Shown here piece by piece: positions 7,379 through 15,062 of a DNA stretch of 64,000 bases. The position numbers and the translations under genes are program-made. Origin of the DNA: Isoptericola cucumis (GTDB taxonomy: Bacteria > Actinomycetota > Actinomycetes > Actinomycetales > Cellulomonadaceae). The stretch covers positions 1 through 64,000 of the forward strand of contig NZ_BMDG01000005.1 in NCBI RefSeq assembly GCF_014635665.1, read 5' to 3'. The notes below the pieces were generated by a model. The model saw nothing but the letters and a program-made list of their open reading frames with translations, searched no databases and was not told the DNA's origin. The stretch's first letter is position 1, and each line of letters opens with the position of its first letter.

Positions 7379-9142
7379 GTGACTCCTTCCCTCGAAACGC
7401 GCGCCTCGCGCCGCGCCGCGCGCCACGCCGAGGCCGAGGCAGCCGAGGAGATCGGTCTCACCGTCCACGACGTGGCCCGTGACCTGCGTCGCGACGTCGC
7501 GGCCGTGCGCCTCCCGCTGCCGATCGAGGGGTCGGCCGCCGCGGAGGCGTCCCGGGACCGGCTCCTCGCCCAGCTCGACGAGCACCTGCTGCCGCGCCTC
7601 AAGGAGCTCTCGTCGCCGGCGGTCGTCGTCGTCGCGGGCTCCACCGGCGCCGGCAAGTCCACCCTCTACAACTCCCTGCTCGGCGAGGAGGTGTCGGAGG
7701 CGGGCGTGCTGCGCCCGACGACCCGCGAGCCGGTGCTCGCCCACCACCCCGCCGACGCCGAGCTCGTCACGACGGGGCCGGTCACCGAGCTGTCCCGCGT
7801 CGTGCAGCACGAGGGGGTGCCGCGCGGTACGGCCCTGCTGGACGCCCCCGACCTCGACTCGTTCGTGCAGGAGAACCGCTCGACCGCGCACCAGCTGCTC
7901 GAGGGTGCCGACCTGTGGCTCTTCGTCACGACCGCGGCCCGCTACGGCGACGCGCTGCCCTGGCAGGCGCTCGGCCGGGCGACGGAGCGGGGGGCCTCCG
8001 TGGCGATGGTGCTCAACCGGGTGCCGAAGGAGACCCTCACGACCGTGCGCGGCGACCTGCTGCAGCGGCTGCGTGACCACGGGATGACCGACGTCCCGCT
8101 CTTCGTCATCCCGGACGTGGGCCCCCACGAGGGCCTGCTCGAGCCGTCGGTCGTGGCGCCGGTGCGGCGGTGGCTGACGATGCTCGCGGGGCCGGACCGC
8201 TCGCGGGCCGTCATCGTGCGCACGCTCAAGGGCGCGCTCGGCGCGCTGCCCGGCTGGGTGAACTCGCTGGCCGAGGCCGTCGAGGCCCAGCGGGAGGCGT
8301 CGCACGTGCTGCGGCGCACCGCCGAGGGCGAGCTGCCCGCGGCCGAGCAGCTCGCACGGGACGCGGTGGCCGCCGGCGTCGTGGCGGGCGCCTCCGTGGA
8401 GGCGCGCTGGCGGGACCTGTCCGGGGCGGTCGGCGTCGACCGCGTGAAGGTGCGCGGCGACCGCGCGCGCAGCACGCGGCGCGCCGGCCGGGCCCGGGAG
8501 GTCGCGCTCGACGAGCTGCGGTCCGACGTCGTCGCGGCGGCTGCGCGCACGCTCGTCGCGGCCGGTGCCCGCGTCGAGGAACGGCTGCGCGCGGTGCTCG
8601 CAGGTCCCGGGGCCCCCGCGGGTGGCGAGGCCGTCGTGCCGGACGGCGCCGCGCGGGCGGCGGCGCGGGAGGCCGCCACCGGGCCGGTGGTCGAGGAGTG
8701 GGCCACGCAGGCCGACGCGCTGGTCGCGGAGGGGATGCGTACCGGCTTCCGCACGACCGGCGGCGACACGACCGGCGGCGACACGACCGGCGGCGACACG
8801 ACCGGCGGCGACGACGCCCCGGCTGAGGCCCCCGCGCCCGACGACGCCTCGGTCGCCCGCGTCCAGGCGGCCGCGAAGGCCTTCGGGCCGCGCGGCACGG
8901 CCACCCTGCTGCTCGCCTCCGCCGCCGGCAGCGACGACGCGGCCCGCGTGCTGACCCGCGTGCTCGGCGACCTCGCCGACGGCCCGGTCGACGAGCTGCG
9001 CGCCGACCTCGCCGACCGGGCGGCCGCCGTCGTCGACGGCGAGGTCGAGGCGGTGCTCGACATCCTGGGGGCCCCGGACCTCGCCGACGACGCGGCCGCC
9101 GGACTGCACGTGCGCCTGGCCGAGCTGAGGAGACTGACATGA
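7379..9142 (+). CDS. Dynamin-like/YfjP-type GTPase A1
   Basis: This 587-residue P-loop GTPase has G1 GSTGAGKST at about 87-95, a G2 Thr pair in PTTREP, and G3 DAPDLDS at about 154-160. The G4 region is the atypical NRVP near 212. Alternating helical regions follow, with no clear membrane segment. TTGGD repeats at about 459-478 form a flexible linker before a C-terminal helical domain. GGAAGG lies 8 nt before the GTG start. It overlaps the partner GTPase gene by 4 bp. It probably works with that partner at the membrane, as paired bacterial dynamins do; this is inference. Confidence 0.82.
   Translation: MTPSLETRASRRAARHAEAEAAEEIGLTVHDVARDLRRDVAAVRLPLPIEGSAAAEASRDRLLAQLDEHLLPRLKELSSPAVVVVAGSTGAGKSTLYNSLLGEEVSEAGVLRPTTREPVLAHHPADAELVTTGPVTELSRVVQHEGVPRGTALLDAPDLDSFVQENRSTAHQLLEGADLWLFVTTAARYGDALPWQALGRATERGASVAMVLNRVPKETLTTVRGDLLQRLRDHGMTDVPLFVIPDVGPHEGLLEPSVVAPVRRWLTMLAGPDRSRAVIVRTLKGALGALPGWVNSLAEAVEAQREASHVLRRTAEGELPAAEQLARDAVAAGVVAGASVEARWRDLSGAVGVDRVKVRGDRARSTRRAGRAREVALDELRSDVVAAAARTLVAAGARVEERLRAVLAGPGAPAGGEAVVPDGAARAAAREAATGPVVEEWATQADALVAEGMRTGFRTTGGDTTGGDTTGGDTTGGDDAPAEAPAPDDASVARVQAAAKAFGPRGTATLLLASAAGSDDAARVLTRVLGDLADGPVDELRADLADRAAAVVDGEVEAVLDILGAPDLADDAAAGLHVRLAELRRLT
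8753..8812 (+). repeat. 15-bp tandem repeat, four copies, encoding TTGGD
   Basis: Four exact copies of acgaccggcggcgac lie in frame inside GTPase A1. They encode a polar, probably disordered linker. Copy number could vary by slippage without shifting the frame. Confidence 0.97.
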
Positions 9143-10734
9143 CGGCCGACCGCCACACCTCGCACGACGCCACCCTGCGGGCGCGGACCGAGGACGTCGC
9201 CGAGGCGCTCGCGATCGCGGGCTCGCGCCTGGACGACGCCACGTCCGAGCGCGTCACGACCGCGGTCGAGGGCGTCCGGGCACGCCTCTCCCTCGGCGTC
9301 GACCACACGATCGTCGCCTTCGCCGGCGGCACCGGATCGGGCAAGTCGAGCCTGTTCAACAAGGTCTCCCGCCTGAGCTTCGCGGACGTGGGCGTCAAGC
9401 GCCCCACGACCGCCCGCGTCACCGCGTGCGCCTGGTCGCAGGACGCCGAGGCGCTGCTGGACTGGGTCGGGGTCGACCGCGAGCGCAGGATCACCCAGAG
9501 CGGCGAGCTGGACGGCGTCGACGAGCGTCACCTCGACGGGCTGGTGCTGCTCGACCTGCCCGACCACGACTCCGTGGAGCCGGCGCACCGCGAGGTCGTC
9601 GACCGGGTGCTGCCGATGGTGGACCTCCTCGTGTGGGTCGTGGACCCGCAGAAGTACGCGGACGACGCGCTGCACTCGGGCTACCTGCGCGACTCGGTCG
9701 GGTCCGAGGCGTCGATGGTGGTGCTGCTCAACCAGGTCGACACCGTGCCGGACGCGCAGCGCGAGAACCTGCTCGGCGACCTGCGCCGGCTCCTGGCCGA
9801 CGACGGTCTGACGGGCGTGTACGTGCAGGCGGTGTCGGCGCGCAGCGGCGAGGGCGTGGACGAGGTGCGCACCCTGCTCGAGGAGGCGTGCGCCCGCCGC
9901 TCGGTCGCGGCCGGCCGGGCCGCCGCGGAGCTCGACGCCGCGGCCCGCCTGCTGCTGGCCCAGACGCCCGCCGAGGTGCCCTGGCAGATGGGCCCCGCGG
10001 TCGAGCGCGAGCTGGACGCCCTGGTGGTCGCGACCGGGCTCGACTCCGTTGCGAGCCAGGTCGGCAACACCGTCCGCAACGGGTACGGCCACCCCGAGGT
10101 CCCGCCGCCGGACCGGGACGCCGTCGCGCTGTCGCGGGCCCGCTGGCTCACGCGCGCCGGTGCGTCGCTGCGGCCGGGCTGGCAGCGGTCGCTCGCCGAG
10201 TCGGTCTCGGGGGCCGACCAGCTCCGCACCGCGGTGGCCGGCGCCCTGCGGGGCATCCCGCTCGACGCGCGCGGCCCGTCGGCGGCGCGGACGATGCGGC
10301 GGGTGGCGTGGGGGCTGGCCGGCCTGGCCGTGGTCGCGGCGGTGCTCGGGCTCCTCGCTGTCACGGGCGTGCTGGACCTGCCCGACCCGTGGGGGACGGT
10401 CGTGCTGGTGGTGGCCGGGCTGCTGGCCGTGGCCGCCGGGGCGACGGCGCTCGCGGGTGTGGCTGCCCGCCGCCGGCTCGCTGCCCGCCGGGAGCATGCG
10501 GTCGCGACGGCGGGGCGCGCAGCCCTCGAACGGGTGCTCACCGAGAGCCTCGGCGAGCCCACCCGGAAGCTGCTGGTCGAGCACCGCCGGGTGCGCGAGC
10601 TCGCGCAGGCCGCGACGGAGCTGCCTGCCGCGCGCCCGCTGACCGGCACGCTGAGGCTGCCCACAGAGCACGAGCTCGCGTCGTCGTCCACGAACACCGG
10701 GTCCGGGGCCCGGGAGGCAGGCGCGCGCGGCTGA
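9139..10734 (+). CDS. Dynamin-like/YfjP-type membrane GTPase B1
   Basis: This 531-residue GTPase has G1 GGTGSGKSS at about 63-71, G2 PTTARV, G3 DLPDHDS at about 139-145, G4 NQVD at about 198-201, and a G5-like SARSG. Two membrane helices near residues 388-408 and 420-445 form a hairpin, followed by a basic loop and C-terminal helix. The family segment VVDPQKYADDALH is shared almost exactly with the B2 paralogue at 17126. Translation is coupled to A1 through ATGA. It is probably the membrane-anchored partner. Function is unproven. Confidence 0.85.
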   Translation: MTADRHTSHDATLRARTEDVAEALAIAGSRLDDATSERVTTAVEGVRARLSLGVDHTIVAFAGGTGSGKSSLFNKVSRLSFADVGVKRPTTARVTACAWSQDAEALLDWVGVDRERRITQSGELDGVDERHLDGLVLLDLPDHDSVEPAHREVVDRVLPMVDLLVWVVDPQKYADDALHSGYLRDSVGSEASMVVLLNQVDTVPDAQRENLLGDLRRLLADDGLTGVYVQAVSARSGEGVDEVRTLLEEACARRSVAAGRAAAELDAAARLLLAQTPAEVPWQMGPAVERELDALVVATGLDSVASQVGNTVRNGYGHPEVPPPDRDAVALSRARWLTRAGASLRPGWQRSLAESVSGADQLRTAVAGALRGIPLDARGPSAARTMRRVAWGLAGLAVVAAVLGLLAVTGVLDLPDPWGTVVLVVAGLLAVAAGATALAGVAARRRLAARREHAVATAGRAALERVLTESLGEPTRKLLVEHRRVRELAQAATELPAARPLTGTLRLPTEHELASSSTNTGSGAREAGARG

Positions 10735-10784
10735 TCCTGGGCGTCCCGGCCGGCACGGTGCCGGCCCCGAGCACAGGAGCACGC

Positions 10785-11339
10785 ATGAGCGACGTCAACG
10801 TCACGGTCGTCGGGCACGTCGGTACCGAGCCCACCCTGGCGACGTCCCCGCAGGGCACCGACTGGACCTCGTTCCGCCTGGCGAGCACGCGCCGGGTCCG
10901 CGACCCGAGGACCGGCGAGTGGGCCGACGGGGAGACCCTCTGGTTCACCGTGAAGCTCTTCCGGGACCGGGCACGCCACGTGTGCATGTCCGTGCGCAAG
11001 GGCGACCCGGTGGTCGTCCGGGGTCGCCTGACCCTGGAGGAGTGGGACGCCCCGCGGGAGCACCCGCTGCCGGACGGCGGCACCGCCGTCGTCACGGAGC
11101 GCCGCTCGCGGCAGGTGATCGAGGCTCAGCACGTGGGCGTGGACGCCACGCGCGGCATGGTGCGCTTCGCCCGCGTCAGCGACCGGGCGGACCAGCCCGG
11201 CGGCGAGGCGGTCGCCGTCGCGCCGGCCACGGACACCGACCCGTGGGACCTGTCGCCGGACGCCGTGCCCGGCGACGCCTCCGGCGCTGTGGTGGAGGAG
11301 GGCGAGAAGGGACCGGTGCCCGAGACGGTCGGGGCCTGA
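10785..11339 (+). CDS. ssb: Single-stranded DNA-binding protein paralogue
   Basis: This 184-residue protein has an N-terminal OB fold: VTVVGHVGTEPTL, WTSFRLASTRR, LWFTVKLFRDRARHVCMSVRKGDPVVVRGRL (split here by short linkers). The tail is acidic and low-complexity but ends PVPETVGA, lacking the DDDIPF-type tip that recruits repair proteins. It is therefore more likely a secondary SSB than the replicative one, which usually sits beside rpsF/rplI. CAGGAG lies 6 nt before the ATG. It is 50 bp after the GTPase pair, possibly in the same transcript. Confidence 0.88.
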   Translation: MSDVNVTVVGHVGTEPTLATSPQGTDWTSFRLASTRRVRDPRTGEWADGETLWFTVKLFRDRARHVCMSVRKGDPVVVRGRLTLEEWDAPREHPLPDGGTAVVTERRSRQVIEAQHVGVDATRGMVRFARVSDRADQPGGEAVAVAPATDTDPWDLSPDAVPGDASGAVVEEGEKGPVPETVGA

Positions 11340-11411
11340 GGACGGGGCCCCCGGGAACCGGCCCGGGCCGTCCGGTGACCTCTGGGCCCGCCCGTTCGGG
11401 TCGCGGTCGCG

Positions 11412-11417
11412 TAGGCT
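11412..11417 (+). promoter_or_regulatory. Candidate -10 box for ettA
   Basis: TAGGCT matches the actinobacterial TANNNT -10 motif and lies about 130 bp before the ettA start. No clear -35 is seen. Confidence 0.35.
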
Positions 11418-11544
11418 GGGGGATCGGCTGCGATGCCGGTCCTCCAGCATGCGGTGGGGACCACCTCTTCCGGGCGTTCCCGCCCGCGAGGCCCGCATCG
11501 TGCCGCTCCAGACTCCGCGCGATCGAACGGTGGAAGCAGAGCCA

Positions 11545-13227
11545 GTGGCTGAGTTCATCTACTCCATGTACAAGGCGCGCAAGGCGCACGGCGACAAGGT
11601 CATCCTCGACGACGTGTCGCTGAACTTCCTGCCCGGCGCCAAGATCGGCGTCGTCGGCCCCAACGGCGCCGGGAAGTCGACGATCCTCAAGATCATGGCC
11701 GGCCTCGAGCAGCCGTCCAACGGCGAGGCCCGCCTCTCCCCGGGCTACACGGTCGGCATCCTCCAGCAGGAGCCGCCGCTCAACGAGGACAAGACGGTGC
11801 TCGGCAACGTCGAGGAGGCGGTCGGCCCGATCAAGGCCAAGATCGACCGCTTCAACGAGATCTCGGCCCTCATGGCCGAGCCCGACGCAGACTTCGACAC
11901 GCTGCTCGCCGAGATGGGCACGCTGCAGGAGGAGATCGACGCCGCCGACGCGTGGGACCTCGACTCCCAGCTCGAGCAGGCGATGGACGCGCTGCGCTGC
12001 CCGCCGCCGGACGCCGACGTCAAGGTCCTGTCCGGGGGTGAGCGGCGCCGCGTCGCGCTGTGCAAGCTGCTGCTGGAGAAGCCGGACCTCCTGCTGCTCG
12101 ACGAGCCCACCAACCACCTGGACGCCGAGTCCGTGCTGTGGCTCGAGCAGCACCTGGCCACGTACCCGGGCGCCGTCCTCGCCGTCACGCACGACCGGTA
12201 CTTCCTCGACCACGTCGCGGAGTGGATCTGCGAGGTCGACCGCGGCCGCCTGTACCCGTACGAGGGCAACTACTCCACCTACCTGGAGAAGAAGGGCGAG
12301 CGCCTCAAGGTCCAGGGCAAGAAGGACGCCAAGCTCGCCAAGCGCCTCAAGGACGAGCTGGACTGGGTGCGCTCGAACGCCAAGGGCCGCCAGACGAAGT
12401 CCAAGGCGCGCCTGGCCCGCTACGAGGAGATGGCGGCCGAGGCGGAGCGCACCAGGAAGCTCGACTTCGAGGAGATCCAGATCCCCGCGGGCCCGCGCCT
12501 GGGCAACGTGGTCCTCGAGGCCGAGAACCTGCAGAAGGGCTTCGACGGCCGCCAGCTCATCGACGGCCTCAGCTTCACGCTGCCGAAGAACGGCATCGTG
12601 GGCGTCATCGGCCCCAACGGCGTCGGCAAGACCACCCTGTTCAAGACGATCGTGGGCCTGGAGCCGCTCGACGGCGGCGAGCTCAAGGTCGGCGACACGG
12701 TGAAGATCTCCTACGTCGACCAGTCCCGCGGTGGCATCGACCCGAAGAAGACGCTGTGGGAGGTCGTCTCCGACGGGCTGGACTTCATCAAGGTCGGCAA
12801 CGTCGAGATCCCGTCGCGCGCCTACGTGGCGTCGTTCGGCTTCAAGGGCCCGGACCAGCAGAAGCCCGCGGGCGTGCTGTCGGGCGGTGAGCGCAACCGC
12901 CTCAACCTCGCGCTCACCCTCAAGCAGGGCGGCAACCTGCTGCTCCTCGACGAGCCCACCAACGACCTGGACGTCGAGACCCTCGGCTCGCTCGAGAACG
13001 CGCTGCTCGAGTTCCCGGGCTGCGCGGTCGTGGTGTCCCACGACCGGTGGTTCCTGGACCGCGTCGCGACGCACATCCTCGCCTACGAGGGCACGGAGGA
13101 GAACCCGGCGAGCTGGTACTGGTTCGAGGGCAACTTCGCGTCCTACGAGGAGAACAAGGTCGAGCGCCTCGGGGCCGACGCGGCCCGCCCGCACCGCGTG
13201 ACGTACCGCAAGCTCACGCGCGACTGA
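11545..13227 (+). CDS. ettA: Energy-dependent translational throttle protein EttA (ABC-F ATPase)
   Basis: EttA binds the ribosomal E site and gates entry to elongation according to ATP/ADP. The 560-residue protein has two ABC domains. The first has Walker A GPNGAGKST, signature LSGGERRRVALCKLL and Walker B LLLLDEPTNHLD. The second has GPNGVGKTT, LSGGERNRLNLALTL and LLLLDEPTNDLD. Between them lie the charged arm and P-site interaction linker. The start is GTG 11545 (VAEFIYSMYKARKAHGDK), which matches the family N-terminus; GGAAGCAG lies upstream. The longer upstream reading is not supported. No membrane domain is present. Confidence 0.95.
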   Translation: MAEFIYSMYKARKAHGDKVILDDVSLNFLPGAKIGVVGPNGAGKSTILKIMAGLEQPSNGEARLSPGYTVGILQQEPPLNEDKTVLGNVEEAVGPIKAKIDRFNEISALMAEPDADFDTLLAEMGTLQEEIDAADAWDLDSQLEQAMDALRCPPPDADVKVLSGGERRRVALCKLLLEKPDLLLLDEPTNHLDAESVLWLEQHLATYPGAVLAVTHDRYFLDHVAEWICEVDRGRLYPYEGNYSTYLEKKGERLKVQGKKDAKLAKRLKDELDWVRSNAKGRQTKSKARLARYEEMAAEAERTRKLDFEEIQIPAGPRLGNVVLEAENLQKGFDGRQLIDGLSFTLPKNGIVGVIGPNGVGKTTLFKTIVGLEPLDGGELKVGDTVKISYVDQSRGGIDPKKTLWEVVSDGLDFIKVGNVEIPSRAYVASFGFKGPDQQKPAGVLSGGERNRLNLALTLKQGGNLLLLDEPTNDLDVETLGSLENALLEFPGCAVVVSHDRWFLDRVATHILAYEGTEENPASWYWFEGNFASYEENKVERLGADAARPHRVTYRKLTRD

Positions 13228-13240
13228 GCGGTCCGCCGAC

Positions 13241-13275
13241 CAGGCCCTCCTCCCCGCACCGGGGAGGAGGGCCTG
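13241..13275 (+). terminator. Hairpin terminator after ettA
   Basis: A perfect 15-bp stem (13241-13255 with 13261-13275) with a 5-nt loop lies 14 bp after the ettA stop codon. Confidence 0.8.
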
Positions 13276-13337
13276 CCGCTGTCCGGCGGACGGTAAAGAG
13301 GTGGGACGCGTCGGCCGGGCTCGGGCAGGATGCGCGG

Positions 13338-14321
13338 ATGACGACCGGCACGCCGCCCTCCCGCAGGCGCCCCACCTGGCCCGAGCTGCCCGCACCGGTG
13401 CGGGCGGCGATCGAGACGCGGCTCGGCGCGCCGGTGACCGGGTGGACCAGCCACGACGGCGGCTACTCGCCGGGCCTCGCCTCCACCCTGCGCACCGACG
13501 GCGGGACGGTGTTCGTCAAGGCGGTCGGCGTCTCCCACGAGTTCGCGGCCACGCTGTACCGGCAGGAGGCGCGGCGCAGCGCCCTGCTCCCGCGCGGTGT
13601 GCCCGCCCCGCGTGCACGCTGGCTGCTGGACGTGCCCACCGATGACGGCGCGTGGGTCGCGGTCGCCTCGGACGCCGTCGCCGGCCGGGCGCCGACCTCG
13701 CCGCTGCGCGGCCGGGACCTGGACGCGGTCGCCCAGCTCGCCCTGCGTGTCGGCGAGCACGAGGTCGCGCCGGGCGTCCTGCCCGAGGTGGCCGACGAGC
13801 TGCCCACGAGCTGCACCGCCGCCCTCGCGGCCGATCGCCCCGAGGGCCTCGCCACCCTCGACCCGTGGTTCACGACCCACCTCGACCGCCTGGCGGACCT
13901 CGAGCGGCACGCGCCCGAGGCGGTCGCCGGGACCCGGCTCGTGCACGGCGACCTGCGCGCCGACAACACGCTGCTCGTCGAGCCGGCCCCGGACGGTGGA
14001 CGGGCTGCCGGCGCCCGGCCGGCCGCGCTCGCCGTCGACTGGGCCTACCCCGCGCGGGGCGCCGCATTCTGCGACCTGGTCGGCATGCTGCCGGCGACGC
14101 AGGCCGGGGGCGGGCCGGCCCCGGAGGACGTGCTGGCCCGGCACCCGTTGCCGCACGGCACCGACGAGGATGCGGTGACGGCGTACCTCGTGGCTCTGAC
14201 GGGCTACTTCGTGCACTCGTCGCTGCAGCCGCCTCCGCCCGGCATCCCGCACGTGCGGGCGTTCCAGCGGGTGCAGGGCGAGGCCGGCGTCGCCTGGTTG
14301 CGTCGCCGCCTCGGCGGCTGA
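13338..14321 (+). CDS. Aminoglycoside-phosphotransferase-family (APH/choline kinase-like) kinase
   Basis: This 327-residue small-molecule kinase-like protein has an N-lobe with VFVKAVG (ATP lysine), a Brenner catalytic loop LVHGDLRADNTLL at about 202-214 and a DFG-equivalent AVDWAYPARG. The family includes antibiotic, fructosamine and homoserine kinases; the substrate cannot be assigned and resistance should not be assumed. CAGGAT lies 6 nt upstream of the ATG with no Shine-Dalgarno sequence, so the message is probably leaderless. A hairpin terminator isolates it from ettA. Confidence 0.85.
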   Translation: MTTGTPPSRRRPTWPELPAPVRAAIETRLGAPVTGWTSHDGGYSPGLASTLRTDGGTVFVKAVGVSHEFAATLYRQEARRSALLPRGVPAPRARWLLDVPTDDGAWVAVASDAVAGRAPTSPLRGRDLDAVAQLALRVGEHEVAPGVLPEVADELPTSCTAALAADRPEGLATLDPWFTTHLDRLADLERHAPEAVAGTRLVHGDLRADNTLLVEPAPDGGRAAGARPAALAVDWAYPARGAAFCDLVGMLPATQAGGGPAPEDVLARHPLPHGTDEDAVTAYLVALTGYFVHSSLQPPPPGIPHVRAFQRVQGEAGVAWLRRRLGG

Positions 14322-14328
14322 CGGGCGC

Positions 14329-14898
14329 TCAGGACGTGGCGAGCGGGATCTCGCACGCGTCGGAGTACCCCTGGCTCTGCACCCCGGCCGCGAAGTACGA
14401 CCGCGACCGCAGGTTCTCGACCGCGACCATCTGGGTCAGCTCCACCATGGCCGGACTGCCGAGCCGGCCGACGAGGGAGGCGACCATCTCGTCGGTGACC
14501 GTCGGCGGCGTGGCGGTCATGGCCTCGGCATAGGCCATGACGTCGCGCTCGAGGTCGGTGTAGACGCCGTCGGCGTCGCGCCACCGCGGCACCTGGCTGA
14601 CCTTGCGAGGATCGAGGCCCTCCTCGCGCGAGAGGAAGTACCCGAAGTCCAGGCACCAGCTGCAGCCGACGGCCGCGGCCGTCGCCATCTCCGCGAGCGT
14701 CTTCAGCGTGGGGTCGAGCGACCTCCACCGGCCGACCTTCATCTCGAGGCCGAACATCGCCCGCATCGCGCGCGGGTGGTGGGCGAGCACGTAGGCGCTG
14801 TCCGGCACCTGCCCGAAGGTCCGCCGCGCGTACCAGCCGATCGCACGGCCGTAGAGGCCGGTGAGCTCCTTGCGAGGGATACGGAACGTGCTCGGCAT
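14329..14898 (-). CDS. Carboxymuconolactone decarboxylase / AhpD-like family protein
   Basis: This 189-residue, mostly helical protein has the conserved CxxC pair in AAVGCSWCLDFGYFLSREEG, the redox centre of AhpD-like proteins. The usual His four residues after the second Cys is Gly here, so peroxidase relay activity may be altered. The upstream sequence has GAGGAG 8 nt before the ATG at 14896-14898; a longer in-frame reading to 15033 is unlikely. It is divergent from GTPase A2. A role in peroxide or thiol chemistry is inferred only from the family. Confidence 0.82.
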   Translation of the reverse strand: MPSTFRIPRKELTGLYGRAIGWYARRTFGQVPDSAYVLAHHPRAMRAMFGLEMKVGRWRSLDPTLKTLAEMATAAAVGCSWCLDFGYFLSREEGLDPRKVSQVPRWRDADGVYTDLERDVMAYAEAMTATPPTVTDEMVASLVGRLGSPAMVELTQMVAVENLRSRSYFAAGVQSQGYSDACEIPLATS

Positions 14899-15062
14899 CG
14901 GCTGACTCCTCGGTGGGTGGCGCGGGCGGGGCCTGACGCGCGGTGTGCGGGCGCACACCGACGTGCTGGGTCCATTCGACCACCTCGACGACGGCAGGCG
15001 GGGAAACGTGACGTCGCGGCGGCGGCCCTGCACCGATCGTCCGTCATGGGCACACTGGGCAC

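Noticed and set aside
8753-8812. CRISPR-like repeat array
   Set aside because: Copies are directly adjacent with no spacers and lie in frame inside a gene.
7942-10782. Very long open frame on the minus strand over the GTPase genes
   Set aside because: It is a high-GC shadow: Arg/Gly/Pro-rich, no domain, no start signal, and it is fully overlapped by clear GTPase genes.
13338-14321. Aminoglycoside resistance gene
   Set aside because: Only the general kinase fold and Brenner loop are seen; the family is broad, so resistance is not claimed.
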